Notes under the pieces: model-generated
Seen by the model: the letters and a program-made list of their open reading frames with translations, nothing else
Told to the model about the DNA's origin: nothing
The model's database searches: none
Assembly: GCF_004168285.1 (NCBI RefSeq)
Contig: NZ_SEWF01000016.1
Span: 1-64,000, forward strand
Reading direction: 5' to 3'
DNA length: 64,000 nt
Source: Emticicia agri
GTDB taxonomy: Bacteria > Bacteroidota > Bacteroidia > Cytophagales > Spirosomataceae
Part shown: piece after piece, positions 9,801 through 19,506 of the stretch
Position numbering within the stretch: position 1 is the first letter of the stretch
How the letters are laid out: each line of letters begins with the position of its first letter
Position numbers and translations under genes: made by a program

Positions 9801-9835
9801 TTTGCAATGTTTTATTCATTACTGCTATATATTTG
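9801..9835 (+). promoter_or_regulatory. Bacteroidota-type promoter for the AraC regulator
   Basis: A TTTG at 9801-9804 and TATATTTG at 9828-9835 are separated by 23 bases, at the long end of the accepted spacing. Transcription would start about 25-30 bases before the ATG at 9870. Confidence 0.45.
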
Positions 9836-9869
9836 AAATGAATATCTATTTGATTTTTACAACAAGTGT

Positions 9870-10802
9870 ATGGAAACAGTTTCAATAGAAGAGTTTTATA
9901 AACAAACAAGCTACAAAAATGACGATGGCGAAGTTATCTCTCTTTTACCGAGAGATTACAGCCGGGAAATCGGGCATTTTAATGTATTTAATATAGAAGA
10001 GTTCACCAGACAATACAGAGAAAAACCTGTAATGCCCTATAACCGACGCGCCTACTATAAAATCAGCCTCATCAGGGGTAGAAACAAGGCTGAGTATGCT
10101 GATAAGGTGATTCATATTGAAAAGAATGCCTTGCTGTTTGCTTCGCCCAAAATACCTTACCACTATGTGCCTGAAGATACCAATCAGGCGGGCCACTTCT
10201 GTGTATTTACCGAGGAGTTTTTAATGAAGAATAAGAGTGGGGTCGTATTAGACGATCTTCCCATTTTTAAATCAGGTGGCTATCCGGTATTTCAATTATC
10301 AGAAGGCGAAGTAGAAGATATTAACTATATATTCAGAAAAATGCACAAAGAATTATCTTCTGACTATGTATATAAATATGACTTAATACGAAATTATGTA
10401 TTAGAACTGATTCACTTCGGACAAAAACTGCAACCTGTTACAGCCCTTTATACAAGCCACAATGCCTCTGCCCGTGTTTCTTCTTTGTTCATCGAATTAT
10501 TAGAACGCCAGTTCCCGATAGAGTCGCCACAGCAAAAACTAAACCTGCGCACGGCCAAAGATTATGCCGACAGGCTTGCTGTGCATGTAAATCATCTGAA
10601 TAAAGTACTAAAAGAAAATACAGGTAAAACTACCACCGACCTGATTAGCGGCAGGATTATCAGAGAAGCTAAAATCTTATTAAAACAAACCGACTGGAAT
10701 GTGTCAGAGATTGCCTATTCTTTAGGATTTGAAGAAGTAGCACATTTTTCCAACTTCTTTAAGAAACAAACCTCGCTTACCCCTTTAGGTTTTCGTTCAT
10801 GA
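9870..10802 (+). CDS. AraC-family transcriptional regulator
   Basis: This 310-residue regulator has an N-terminal cupin-like ligand-sensing domain (about 20-150) and a C-terminal double helix-turn-helix (about 205-305). The C-terminal domain includes DYADRLAVHVNHLNKVLKENTGKT and the family signature VSEIAYSLGFEEVAHFSNFFKKQTSLTP. The conserved GF..V..FS.FFK..TG.TP pattern is intact apart from LTP for the usual TP context. Target genes are unknown. A GyrI-like effector-binding protein lies convergently 42 bases beyond its stop. Confidence 0.9.
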   Translation: METVSIEEFYKQTSYKNDDGEVISLLPRDYSREIGHFNVFNIEEFTRQYREKPVMPYNRRAYYKISLIRGRNKAEYADKVIHIEKNALLFASPKIPYHYVPEDTNQAGHFCVFTEEFLMKNKSGVVLDDLPIFKSGGYPVFQLSEGEVEDINYIFRKMHKELSSDYVYKYDLIRNYVLELIHFGQKLQPVTALYTSHNASARVSSLFIELLERQFPIESPQQKLNLRTAKDYADRLAVHVNHLNKVLKENTGKTTTDLISGRIIREAKILLKQTDWNVSEIAYSLGFEEVAHFSNFFKKQTSLTPLGFRS

Positions 10803-10844
10803 TTGATTCTTGCAAATATCAGATTGAATCCAAAAATTGAATAA

Positions 10845-11330
10845 CTAAAACTTGAGTCGTACAGGTACCCATATCTCCTCCGAATTTGGGTCAGCATTTT
10901 TGTATTTAGTACCCAATAGTTCAAAGTGCGGGCGGTCATCAAGCATATACTCCGAATCAGGTAGCCAACTGCTGAATATGTATTGAAATGTACTGTTATC
11001 AGTACTGGAGCCTTTATGCAGAAATACCGCATATAATCCCCTCGTTAGCGTAAAGGCTTCCATTCCCTCTGGAATGGCATCAAAATCAGTTACCTCAACG
11101 GCTGCCCATTTTTCAAAGAGTTCATGAGGATTGAATGGACTGAAAAACGCAGGCGAATAGAGTTGCAATGAATAAAGTTCACTGCCAACGGCGTTTGTTA
11201 TCTCTTTTCGGTATGGTATAAAACTCCGCCATAATTCTCTGGTCTTATTGTCAGCAAAAGACATAGCCAAGTGCTTGCCTATAAGTTTCTTTTCGTGTAA
11301 GATTTCGACTCTCGGTTGTAGCATCATCAT
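10845..11330 (-). CDS. GyrI-like effector-binding domain protein
   Basis: This stand-alone 161-residue protein is of the GyrI/AraC effector-binding fold. Recognisable segments are the VEILHEKKLIGKHLAMSF opening, SLQLYSPAFF, then KWAAVEVTDFDAIPEGMEAFTLTRGLYAVFLHKG and the C-terminal HFELLGTKY with a following acidic stretch and IWVPVRLKF. In related proteins the domain binds hydrophobic small molecules or, in GyrI, DNA gyrase. It has no DNA-binding domain. It faces the AraC gene across a 42-base gap; any functional link is inference. Confidence 0.85.
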   Translation of the reverse strand: MMMLQPRVEILHEKKLIGKHLAMSFADNKTRELWRSFIPYRKEITNAVGSELYSLQLYSPAFFSPFNPHELFEKWAAVEVTDFDAIPEGMEAFTLTRGLYAVFLHKGSSTDNSTFQYIFSSWLPDSEYMLDDRPHFELLGTKYKNADPNSEEIWVPVRLKF

Positions 11331-11463
11331 ATCAGATATATTTCCATCTAATTTGTTATAGTTATTAAATTTACTATCGGTTCTACTCCCCTTTGTGCTT
11401 CGACAAAAAAAGAGAATATGATGAAACGTTAAGTTTAGCTGTTACTATATGGCCTTTTGGCTA

Positions 11464-12099
11464 TTAATCACACAAAGCAGGTAAATCTGGATTTGAATGA
11501 AACTCAAACATCTTTGCTAATTGCGAATAAGTAGCTCTATCGGTAGAAAGAGATAACTCAGCTAATTCTTTTTGAGGTATCCAGGCTGTACCTGAAGTTT
11601 CGCTGGTTTGCGCCAGTAATTGACCACCTGTTACCTCGCATAGAATGAAAAACTTATATACATACCAGGGTTGGTAGGGGTGTGGGTGCATTTTCTTATC
11701 GAATACTGCTAAGAGCCTTGTCGCTTTTACTTTCAATCCTGTTTCTTCCCATACTTCTTTTTCGGCTACTTCAAATGGGGTATAGCCTATGTCTGCCCAG
11801 CCTCCGGGTACTGTCCAGCGGTTATTATCTATTTTTTCCTGCACCATCAACAGTTCATCAGTACCACGAAAAATAATTGCCCGTATATCTACTTTGGGTG
11901 TCCGGTACCCTATTTCATCAGGAAAAAGCTGAACAATATGCTCAATAGCTACATTACTTAGCTGTGCTAAAATCTGCTGACCAATGGTATTGATTTCTTC
12001 GTAACGTTCACGGTCATAGACACTCTCTGTATAGGCCAATCCGGTTTGTGCTAATGCTTGCAGGCGTTGAGAAACCAATAACCAGTTGAGGGGATCCAT
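11464..12099 (-). CDS. Nudix hydrolase with YjhB-type N-terminal domain
   Basis: This 211-residue protein starts with the helical N-terminal domain seen in YjhB-like Nudix proteins (DPLNWLLVSQRLQALAQTGLAY...RYEEI). The Nudix fold follows from about residue 68. The Nudix box has the form GGWADIGYTPFEVAEKEVWE ending in ETGLKV and satisfies Gx5Ex7REUxEExGU except that Lys-Glu-Val replaces Arg-Glu-U. It probably hydrolyses a nucleoside diphosphate derivative such as ADP-ribose or a sugar nucleotide. The exact substrate is not evident. Confidence 0.88.
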   Translation of the reverse strand: MDPLNWLLVSQRLQALAQTGLAYTESVYDRERYEEINTIGQQILAQLSNVAIEHIVQLFPDEIGYRTPKVDIRAIIFRGTDELLMVQEKIDNNRWTVPGGWADIGYTPFEVAEKEVWEETGLKVKATRLLAVFDKKMHPHPYQPWYVYKFFILCEVTGGQLLAQTSETSGTAWIPQKELAELSLSTDRATYSQLAKMFEFHSNPDLPALCD

Positions 12100-12134
12100 G
12101 TTATAGTTGATAGTTTAGGTAGAAAACAGATAAT

Positions 12135-12739
12135 TCACTGACTAATGGGTATGAATTTCTGAATTTCTTTGATTTTAACATCTAATTCTTTATCTATAGT
12201 AAGTAAAGTATCTTTGTTAGGCTTAGCTTTATCCTGATACTTTTCTATATAGACCAAAGTTTTAGTAAGTTTTAAAATAGACCTTAATTCTTCAATTTTT
12301 TGCACTTTTAAGTCATGATTATCAACAATATCTCTTAATTCCCTTGTTTTACCATGATAATTTTCCAGACTTTTCTGGATTATAGAGGCGTATTTTTTTT
12401 TAGAAGAGAATCATTAATGTTCTCTACAACAGCCTTAGCATTTTCATAGTAAATATTATTCTTACGATCGTATAACTTGAAAGGCTTCTCAAGTCTATCC
12501 TTCTCCCACAACAGTAAGTTTGTAGTTCCTTCTAATTTAGCTAATACTGTATCTGTTTTAAGGAGTTCTTCATATATATTACCAAGAATATCAGGACTAC
12601 TTCCATATCTTTCATAAACATCGGTCTCTTCAATGGCTTTCTCAACTACTTTAACGTCCTCGGGTTTGGATTCACTTTCACAGCTTAACATAAAAGTGCA
12701 TAACACTGCAAGGCAAGTGTAGGAAATAACTTTTTTCAT
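12135..12739 (-). pseudogene. Small lipoprotein gene interrupted by a poly-A frameshift
   Basis: The intact 5' part starts with MKKVISYTCLAVLCTFMLSC, a lipoprotein signal with the lipidated Cys at residue 20 counted from the ATG at 12739. An upstream in-frame ATG at 12751 is less likely. The frame ends at 12380, just after a run of nine A on the coding strand (12393-12401). Adding one A continues it as KYASIIQKSLENYHGKTREL and so on to a stop at 12135-12137, giving about 200 residues with a lysine-rich helical C-terminal half. The extension has coherent codon use, so I take it as real. Possible explanations are a sequencing error, a true mutation, or slippage-controlled expression. Family not recognised. 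Confidence 0.65.
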
Positions 12740-12787
12740 ATAGCAAAACATTTATAGTTTATAATAATTAATCCTTCAATCACTCAT

Positions 12788-15700
12788 TCACCCAACTGGC
12801 AGCCATATATGAAACGTAGCTCCTTCACCGTCTTTTGATTCGGCAGAGATATAGCCTTTGTGTTGTTCAACTATTTTCTTCACGATACTTAGGCCGATAC
12901 CTGTACCCGAATACTCAGATTTGCCGTGCAGACGTTGGAAAAGATTAAAGATTTTCTCTTTAAACTCTTCCGGAAAACCAATCCCATTATCTTTGAAAAT
13001 CAGGTGTGCAAACGATTGTTTGGGGTCAGCCAGGCTATTTACCTGCTTCCCTTTTTCTATTTTTGAAGAAATACTAATCTTTGGTTTTTCTGTTGAAAAT
13101 TTCAATGAATTGCTAATCAGATTGGAGAAAAGTTGGTTTATCTGTAAATTATTGGCTTTGATAGTAGGCAAGTTGCCACTTTTAATGGTCGCATTTTTTT
13201 CTTTTATCAACAATTCAAAGTCAGTTTGTACATCTGCCAGTATCTTATTCAAATCGGTTTCTGTAAAGTCTTCACCCGTTTTTGACAAGCGACTATAGGT
13301 AAGGACTGACTGAATCAAATCGCTCATGCGCTGGGCAGAAGAGTTGATTTTTTCGAAGTATTTTCTGCTACTTTCGCTTTCAAAACCACTTTTTTCAATC
13401 AGATGAATAAAAGTTCTGATTTTTCGCAAAGGTTCCTGTAAATCGTGGCTGGCAATATAATTAAACGATTCAAGCTCTTTGTTGGTGTTTTCAAGTGCTT
13501 TATTCTTTTCTTCGAGCATCATTTCAGAATGTACAATATCGGTTACATCTCTCGACATAATAATTACCCCTTCTATCTTATTCTGAATTTTTAACGGGAT
13601 GAAATAGGTATCTATAAAGTAATTATCTAAAGCAATAGCCCTTCTTTTGTTGAAATGAACTGTTTCACCTTTTAGTGCGCTTAAAATAGCGTCGTGTTCT
13701 TCTGTCCCTTTTGCTTTGGGATTAAATTCAAATAAATGCTTACCATAAATATCTTCTCTTTTCTTCTTGATTTCTTCTTCAAATCGCTTATTAACAGTAA
13801 TGATTTGAAAGTCTTTATCAATTACCAGAATAAACTCTACCGAAGAATCGATTAATTGTTGCAGGAACGATTCTGAATTTTCGAGTGCTGTATTTTTTTC
13901 TATAAGCTCGATAGTTCGTTCTTTAACAATGGTTTCTAATTTTTCAGTAAAGAGTTTTTGCTCATGAATATCCATGAAATTACCAATCCAGTTAATAATT
14001 TCTCCCTGCTCGTTTCTGATGGGTTCGCCTTGCCCGTAATGCCAACGATATTCTCCGGTTTTGCTTTTCAGACGTAGCTCAATTTTATAAATATTACCTG
14101 TATTGAGGCTATGGTTCCAGGCCTGAAACATTCTTTCAAAATCTTCCGGATGCAGCGTTTTTACCCAGTTTTCCGGCGATGATTCATGCCCTGTATATTC
14201 CACCCAGCGACCGGAGGCATACTGTTGGTTTCCCCGGGCATCCGTCATCCATACCAATTGAGGCAATGTTTCTGCTAATGTCCTGAACTGCTCTTCACTG
14301 GCTTCTACTCTTTTACGAGCCGATACTTGTTCGGTAATATCGGTAGCCATTACCGTAATGCCTGAAATACTATTGTCTAAATCATAGATGGGTTGATAGA
14401 CATAGTTATAATAAATATCTTTGATTTGGCCATCTTTGATAATGCTTGCCTTTTCTTCATTGCCGTAACGTACCTCGCCAGTTTCATATACCTCTTGCAA
14501 TAATATAGGAAAATTCTGCCCTCTCAACTCCGGTAATACTTCTAATAATTTATTACCGACTATATCGCTGGTTTTTCCCCATGAAGCAAGCAAGGGCTCA
14601 TTGACAAAAGTAATGACCATATCCGGTCCTTTCAGAAGCAGAAATATACTTGGTGATTGTACCAATACATTTCTGAACTGTCTTTCACTCGACTCTACTT
14701 TTCTGCGGGCTTCTACTTGGGCAGTTGATTCAATTACATGCACCATCAGCTCGTTAATGATGCCATTTTCGTTCTTGATAGGATAAATCACAAAATCCCA
14801 ATAACCTGAACGGGGCTTGCCTTTATATAAAAAAGAAGCAAAAAATTCATTGGCCGCAAAAGGTTCACCGCTGTTATATACGTAAGAGAAAATTTCATAG
14901 ATGCCCTGCCCTTCAAACTCTGGAAATAGTTGTTTTAAACTATACCCTAACATCTCTTCAGCCTGGCGTCCAATCAATTGCTGAAATTGGGCATTGGTTA
15001 AACTGAATACATGTTCAGGGCCTTCAAGGATAGCAATAGCCGCAGGAGCCTGCATTAAAAAACCTCTTAAACGCTGTTCGACCTCCTGGCGGGTATGAGC
15101 AATTTTTAATTGAGATTTTACCCTTGACAATAACTCATTGGCCGAAAAAGGCTTGGTCATGTAATCATCGGCTCCGGTTTCATAACCCTCTATTCTCGAT
15201 TCCTCTCCTGCCCGGGCAGTAATCAGAATTACCGGAATATGTGCTATTTTACAGTCGTTTTTTACCGCTTTCAGTAATTCAATACCGTCCATTACGGGCA
15301 TCATTACATCGCTTAAAATCAGGTCAAGGGTATTTTGTTCTATCAATTGCAGGGCTTCCTTTCCGTTTCCTGCTGTAAGCGTGTTATATTTTGTGCTAAT
15401 AATCGACTCAATATGATGCCGCATATCTACATTGTCGTCAACAATTAGAATAGTTGCCAGACTTGCATCAAAGCTATGCTGCTCAATTATTGACTTATCA
15501 GTTTTATTGTGCAGAAAAGAGGTAGCTTCATCAATATACAAATTTGAAATGGCTTCGGTAAAATCGGCTGTTTCTTGTATTTGCCCATTAGGTAAATGGG
15601 TTTTACCCAAGGGAATACTTACCGTAAATTTAGTTCCAACGCCTTCCTTACTTTCTACCTTTATTTCTCCTTTATGCAGTTGAACCAGTTCTTTCACCAA

Positions 15701-17311
15701 CGACAGACCAATACCTGTACCCTCGTGTGTACGTCCGGCGGTATTCTGTACCCGATGAAAACGGTCAAACATATGTGGTAATTCTTTAGCCGGAATCCCC
15801 ACACCTGTATCTTCTACACTTAGCATTGCCTGTTGCCCTTCAGCATATATTTTAAGCGTAATAGTGCCTTGAAGCGTGTATTTAAACGCATTTGACAACA
15901 GATTGAATACAATCTTTTCCCACATCTGTTTATCTACATACACAGGCTTGCTGAACTTCCCTTCATCAACAACTAACCCTAAACCTGCTTTTTCTATCAC
16001 TGAACGGAAATTAGAAGCCAGGTTTTTGGTATAATCAGGCAAATTGGTTGGTACAAAGTGAGCCTGATGCCTACCACTCTCAATCCGGCTGAAATCAAGT
16101 AGGGTATTCACTAATTTTAATAAGCGTAGGGCATTGCGGTGAGTTACTTCTACATGTTGCCTTTCGTAAGGGCTCAGGTGAATATCAGGCTTATTAAGTA
16201 GTTCTTCTAAAGGTCCGAGCATCAACGTAATAGGTGTGCGAAACTCATGGCTGATATTGGAGAAAAACAGGGTTTTAGCTTTATCAAGTTCTTCTAATAC
16301 CTGCGCACGTTTGCGTTCTTCTTCATAAGCAAGGGCATTATTTACCCCTAAAGAAATCTGGTCGGCTGTTAACTGGATAAAGTTTTTATAAACCTCGTCA
16401 AATTGCCTGTAAGGATTCAGACCTATACTCAGAATCGCCAAAGGAAATTTTTTATTGGCACCTTTGATAGGTACATGAAGAAATTGATGAGGAACCACAT
16501 CCCATGCGCCTTTGGGTAAATCACCCCAACGGCCATTATTATATGATTCTACCAGTCGGTTTTCAGTAACTGCCCTGCAAAAACTTTCATTGTTTATGGT
16601 TGGTTTCGTTACCTCAACAATATCCGGTAAGGTGGGGTGTTTTTCTTCAAATCCGGCTGTGGCTACCAATTCTCCGGTATCGCCTGTATCATTTATTTTA
16701 TAAATCAGAGCAAAGGGGAAATCCCATTTATTAAACTCAACAGCTTTTGCTGCCTGTATGTACACTTCTTTTTCAGTTTTTTTCTGTACAAGGCTGTCTA
16801 ATTGCTGTAAAGTTTTCAACGAACGCTCATTAATGATTCTTTCAGTATCGGTGGTGTTGTAGCAGATAATCCCGGCAGGCTTGTCATCATCGCCTAATAC
16901 AGGAGTGTACGAGAATGTATAGTAGGTTTCTTCCGGAAAACCACTCCGGTGCATAATCAATAACTGTGACTCAACATAAGTGCCTTCATCTTTCAGCATG
17001 GCTTTTGAAAGTAAGGGGCTTATGTCTTTCCATATATCTTTCCAGACAACAGAGGCAGGTTGGCCCAATGCAACAGGGTGTTTGCCACGTACAATATCAA
17101 TATAAGTATCGTTATAGAGTTTGATAAGCTCTTTGCCCCAACCAATCCAGATAGGTTGTTGCGAACTAAGCATGATACGGACACAGGTTTTTAATTCCTG
17201 CGGCCAATGCTCCGGGCTACCCAATGACGTTTGACTCCAGTCGTAATTACGAATACGTTCACCCATTTCTCCACCCCCGGCCAGGAACTCATGGATTCTT
17301 TTGTCTGACAT
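12788..17311 (-). CDS. Hybrid sensor histidine kinase with two kinase cores and an internal receiver
   Basis: This 1507-residue protein has no obvious membrane segment. Domain order: PAS-like sensor (about 25-160); GAF (about 180-330); first HisKA (SHEFRTP) with HATPase_c (about 340-575; N-box NLLSNAFKYT, DTGVGIP); receiver (about 625-745; ILIVDDN, LILSDVMMPVMDG, KPF); four PAS domains (about 755-1145 and 1165-1280); and a second HisKA (SHDLQEP) with HATPase_c (about 1290-1507; DNGIGFP, GTGIGL). Two complete kinase modules flank one receiver, so internal phosphorelay or cross-control is possible (inference). The upstream gene for a lone response regulator ends 11 bases before this start, so the two form an operon and probably a signalling pair. 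Confidence 0.93.
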   Translation of the reverse strand: MSDKRIHEFLAGGGEMGERIRNYDWSQTSLGSPEHWPQELKTCVRIMLSSQQPIWIGWGKELIKLYNDTYIDIVRGKHPVALGQPASVVWKDIWKDISPLLSKAMLKDEGTYVESQLLIMHRSGFPEETYYTFSYTPVLGDDDKPAGIICYNTTDTERIINERSLKTLQQLDSLVQKKTEKEVYIQAAKAVEFNKWDFPFALIYKINDTGDTGELVATAGFEEKHPTLPDIVEVTKPTINNESFCRAVTENRLVESYNNGRWGDLPKGAWDVVPHQFLHVPIKGANKKFPLAILSIGLNPYRQFDEVYKNFIQLTADQISLGVNNALAYEEERKRAQVLEELDKAKTLFFSNISHEFRTPITLMLGPLEELLNKPDIHLSPYERQHVEVTHRNALRLLKLVNTLLDFSRIESGRHQAHFVPTNLPDYTKNLASNFRSVIEKAGLGLVVDEGKFSKPVYVDKQMWEKIVFNLLSNAFKYTLQGTITLKIYAEGQQAMLSVEDTGVGIPAKELPHMFDRFHRVQNTAGRTHEGTGIGLSLVKELVQLHKGEIKVESKEGVGTKFTVSIPLGKTHLPNGQIQETADFTEAISNLYIDEATSFLHNKTDKSIIEQHSFDASLATILIVDDNVDMRHHIESIISTKYNTLTAGNGKEALQLIEQNTLDLILSDVMMPVMDGIELLKAVKNDCKIAHIPVILITARAGEESRIEGYETGADDYMTKPFSANELLSRVKSQLKIAHTRQEVEQRLRGFLMQAPAAIAILEGPEHVFSLTNAQFQQLIGRQAEEMLGYSLKQLFPEFEGQGIYEIFSYVYNSGEPFAANEFFASFLYKGKPRSGYWDFVIYPIKNENGIINELMVHVIESTAQVEARRKVESSERQFRNVLVQSPSIFLLLKGPDMVITFVNEPLLASWGKTSDIVGNKLLEVLPELRGQNFPILLQEVYETGEVRYGNEEKASIIKDGQIKDIYYNYVYQPIYDLDNSISGITVMATDITEQVSARKRVEASEEQFRTLAETLPQLVWMTDARGNQQYASGRWVEYTGHESSPENWVKTLHPEDFERMFQAWNHSLNTGNIYKIELRLKSKTGEYRWHYGQGEPIRNEQGEIINWIGNFMDIHEQKLFTEKLETIVKERTIELIEKNTALENSESFLQQLIDSSVEFILVIDKDFQIITVNKRFEEEIKKKREDIYGKHLFEFNPKAKGTEEHDAILSALKGETVHFNKRRAIALDNYFIDTYFIPLKIQNKIEGVIIMSRDVTDIVHSEMMLEEKNKALENTNKELESFNYIASHDLQEPLRKIRTFIHLIEKSGFESESSRKYFEKINSSAQRMSDLIQSVLTYSRLSKTGEDFTETDLNKILADVQTDFELLIKEKNATIKSGNLPTIKANNLQINQLFSNLISNSLKFSTEKPKISISSKIEKGKQVNSLADPKQSFAHLIFKDNGIGFPEEFKEKIFNLFQRLHGKSEYSGTGIGLSIVKKIVEQHKGYISAESKDGEGATFHIWLPVG

Positions 17312-17322
17312 AAACTTTTTTT

Positions 17323-17715
17323 TTACAAGTTGAGCTTTGCAATAATATTTTGAAACTCTTGTTTGGCTATATCGGTATCAATATGTTTTTTAATAAAACC
17401 TGTAGCACCTGCTATTTTACTTGCTTCTACAATAGAACTTTCGTTAGAGGTAGAATACATATACACAGGGGTATCAGAAAGATGTTTAATTTTTTTAATT
17501 TCTTTCAATGTCTCCAGACCATTCAGACGAGGCATATTAAAATCAATAAAAATTATTTGAGGCTTAAACGAAACATCTTGTAATTTCTCCAGCGCATCCA
17601 GTCCATCGTCTGCAAATACACATACTACCTCAGAAGAAGAGTCTGATAGAATAAATGAAAAAATTTCCTGATCGTCTAAATCATCATCAATAAGGAAGAC
17701 AATAGTTTTCGGCAT
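17323..17715 (-). CDS. Single-domain response regulator
   Basis: This 130-residue CheY-like receiver has no output domain. The acidic pocket is IDDDLDD near 9-15, the phospho-acceptor Asp is in IIFIDFNMPRLNG (about residue 58), the switch residue lies in MYSTS and the conserved Lys in GFIKKH. It belongs to the Rcp1-like class usually paired with PAS-rich kinases. It is co-transcribed with the hybrid kinase 11 bases downstream and is the most likely phosphate acceptor from it. Confidence 0.92.
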   Translation of the reverse strand: MPKTIVFLIDDDLDDQEIFSFILSDSSSEVVCVFADDGLDALEKLQDVSFKPQIIFIDFNMPRLNGLETLKEIKKIKHLSDTPVYMYSTSNESSIVEASKIAGATGFIKKHIDTDIAKQEFQNIIAKLNL

Positions 17716-17956
17716 TATCCGGGTTTAGCTGATAATAATAAGATGCTTAAACAGGGCAGATTTTAGGTTCAGATGAATTTGGGCGGTATAAATTATAAGT
17801 ATGGATTTTCTTCATCAGGCCTCACAATATAGCCTTATACTATAGTTTTATACCTACTATCAAAATTAGGCATTTTTTTATTTCAATTCAAAAATATGTT
17901 CTGAAATTATTTGTATGGGGCAGATGGTATAGATTAGGAAATTGAACTGAAAATAC

Positions 17957-17986
17957 AAAAGGTACGCAATCATAAACGTACCTTTT
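17957..17986 (-). terminator. Likely terminator of the Tat-exported oxidoreductase gene
   Basis: A 10-bp perfect stem (AAAAGGTACG with CGTACCTTTT) and 10-base loop lie about 20 bases after the stop at 18005 on the minus strand. The T tract is short but directly adjoining. Confidence 0.6.
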
Positions 17987-18004
17987 CTTTGTGCTTATTC
18001 CCGA

Positions 18005-19342
18005 TTAAACCTTCGGCAATTCCCAGGGTGCACGATAATTGGCTTTCAATAATTTATTACTTTCAGCATCATTTTTAAACTGACGTTTATCAGCATCCCA
18101 ATCTAATTTTTTGCCTGTTCGGTAAGCTATATTACCCAATTGTGCTACCACTGCGGTATCTCTACCCATTTCTATCGTACAATTAGGGTCTTTCCGGTCT
18201 CTGATACATTCTAACCAGTTTTTGGTATGGGCATCTAAACCTGAATCCCAACTTCTGCGGGTTGGCATCGGATTCATCAGATACCTGCCATTGTCTTCTA
18301 ATGGTATAATCTTCCAGTGAACTCGGTTAATAGCTAAAATCCCTTTCTCTCCGATAAATGCCACACCCGGCTCGCTGACATCTTCTAAATAAGGCGAAGT
18401 ACCCATCGCCATAAATTGCTCCCAAACCAGGCTGAAATCACCGAAATCATAAACAGTGGTCAGTGTATCCGGTGTTTCGGCCGCATCATTCGGAAAAGCT
18501 AATTTACCTCCGATAGCCATTACCGATTTAGGATTTTTGGCATTCATTCCGGCCAGTACCATATCCAGCATATGCACACCCCAGTCGGTCATCAATCCAC
18601 CTGCATAATCCCAGAAATAGCGGAAAGAACCATGAAATCTGTTTTTGTTGAAAGGTCTTTTCGGGGCAGGTCCTAACCATCGGTCATAATCCACTCCTTT
18701 AGGTGCTTCTGTATCAGGTACTATCGCAAAATCACGGCCATAATTTACATCTGCCCAGGCTTTCACTTGTCTTACTTTTCCGATTGACCCCGATTTCAAC
18801 TCTTTCAGGGCATCTATCCAGTGTCTGTCGCTGCGCTGCCATTGCCCTACCTGTACTATTCTATTATGTTTTCTTACCATTTTCACCATCAGGTCAGCTT
18901 CTTCCGGGTTTAGCGAAATTGGTTTTTCTACATATATATCTTTTCCGGCGGCGCAGGCATCACATACCTGCAAACAGTGCCAATGGTCAGGAGTACCTAT
19001 CATAACGGCTTGCAGGTCTTTCACTTTCAGCAATTCCCGGTGGTCGCTAAAGGTTTGTGGTTTATTGCCAAATTTTTTTTCTATTTCGGCGGCTCTTTGT
19101 GCCAGCAAATCAGCATCTACATCACATAGGGCAATACATTTGGTATCTGCATTTTTCAGAAAAGAATGTAAATCTGCCCAGCCCATACCACGCACACCAA
19201 TAAGCCCGACATTTACAACATTGGCGGCGGTGTTTGAGGTAGAAGCGGCCTGAATTCCGGTGAGTGGCGTAGCAGCTATGGTAGCAGCTCCAATAGTAGT
19301 TTTACTCAGATTCTTTAAGAATCTTCTGCGGTCAGTTGTCAT
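18005..19342 (-). CDS. Gfo/Idh/MocA-family oxidoreductase with Tat signal
   Basis: This 445-residue NAD(P)-dependent oxidoreductase is exported folded by the Tat system: MTTDRRRFLKNLSKTTIG contains the twin-arginine motif. The Rossmann nucleotide-binding segment is VGLIGVRGMGW near 44-54. The family EKP motif is in YVEKPISLNPEEADLM and the conserved TDWGVHMLD precedes the substrate-binding C-terminal domain (about 250-400). Members of this subgroup in Bacteroidota act on sugars or inositols in the periplasm; the substrate here is unknown. It stands alone on its strand with a hairpin terminator downstream. Confidence 0.92.
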   Translation of the reverse strand: MTTDRRRFLKNLSKTTIGAATIAATPLTGIQAASTSNTAANVVNVGLIGVRGMGWADLHSFLKNADTKCIALCDVDADLLAQRAAEIEKKFGNKPQTFSDHRELLKVKDLQAVMIGTPDHWHCLQVCDACAAGKDIYVEKPISLNPEEADLMVKMVRKHNRIVQVGQWQRSDRHWIDALKELKSGSIGKVRQVKAWADVNYGRDFAIVPDTEAPKGVDYDRWLGPAPKRPFNKNRFHGSFRYFWDYAGGLMTDWGVHMLDMVLAGMNAKNPKSVMAIGGKLAFPNDAAETPDTLTTVYDFGDFSLVWEQFMAMGTSPYLEDVSEPGVAFIGEKGILAINRVHWKIIPLEDNGRYLMNPMPTRRSWDSGLDAHTKNWLECIRDRKDPNCTIEMGRDTAVVAQLGNIAYRTGKKLDWDADKRQFKNDAESNKLLKANYRAPWELPKV

Positions 19343-19506
19343 AGGTAGGTATAGTTTATTGAACCAAAAATAGGAAATTAAAATGAGATTTTTACACTAT
19401 CTCAAGATTGTGTCCAATAAATGCGAAGAAAGAAGAAGATATTGACCTTATCTGAAAATGTTGAATGGAAAAACTCTTAAGCAAAGTTTTTCCACAAAAA
19501 ATCCGG

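Noticed and set aside
12858-13298. A 146-codon plus-strand frame opposite the hybrid kinase
   Set aside because: It lies wholly inside the second HATPase_c region of the kinase, has no promoter or family resemblance and is best explained as a mirror of conserved coding sequence.
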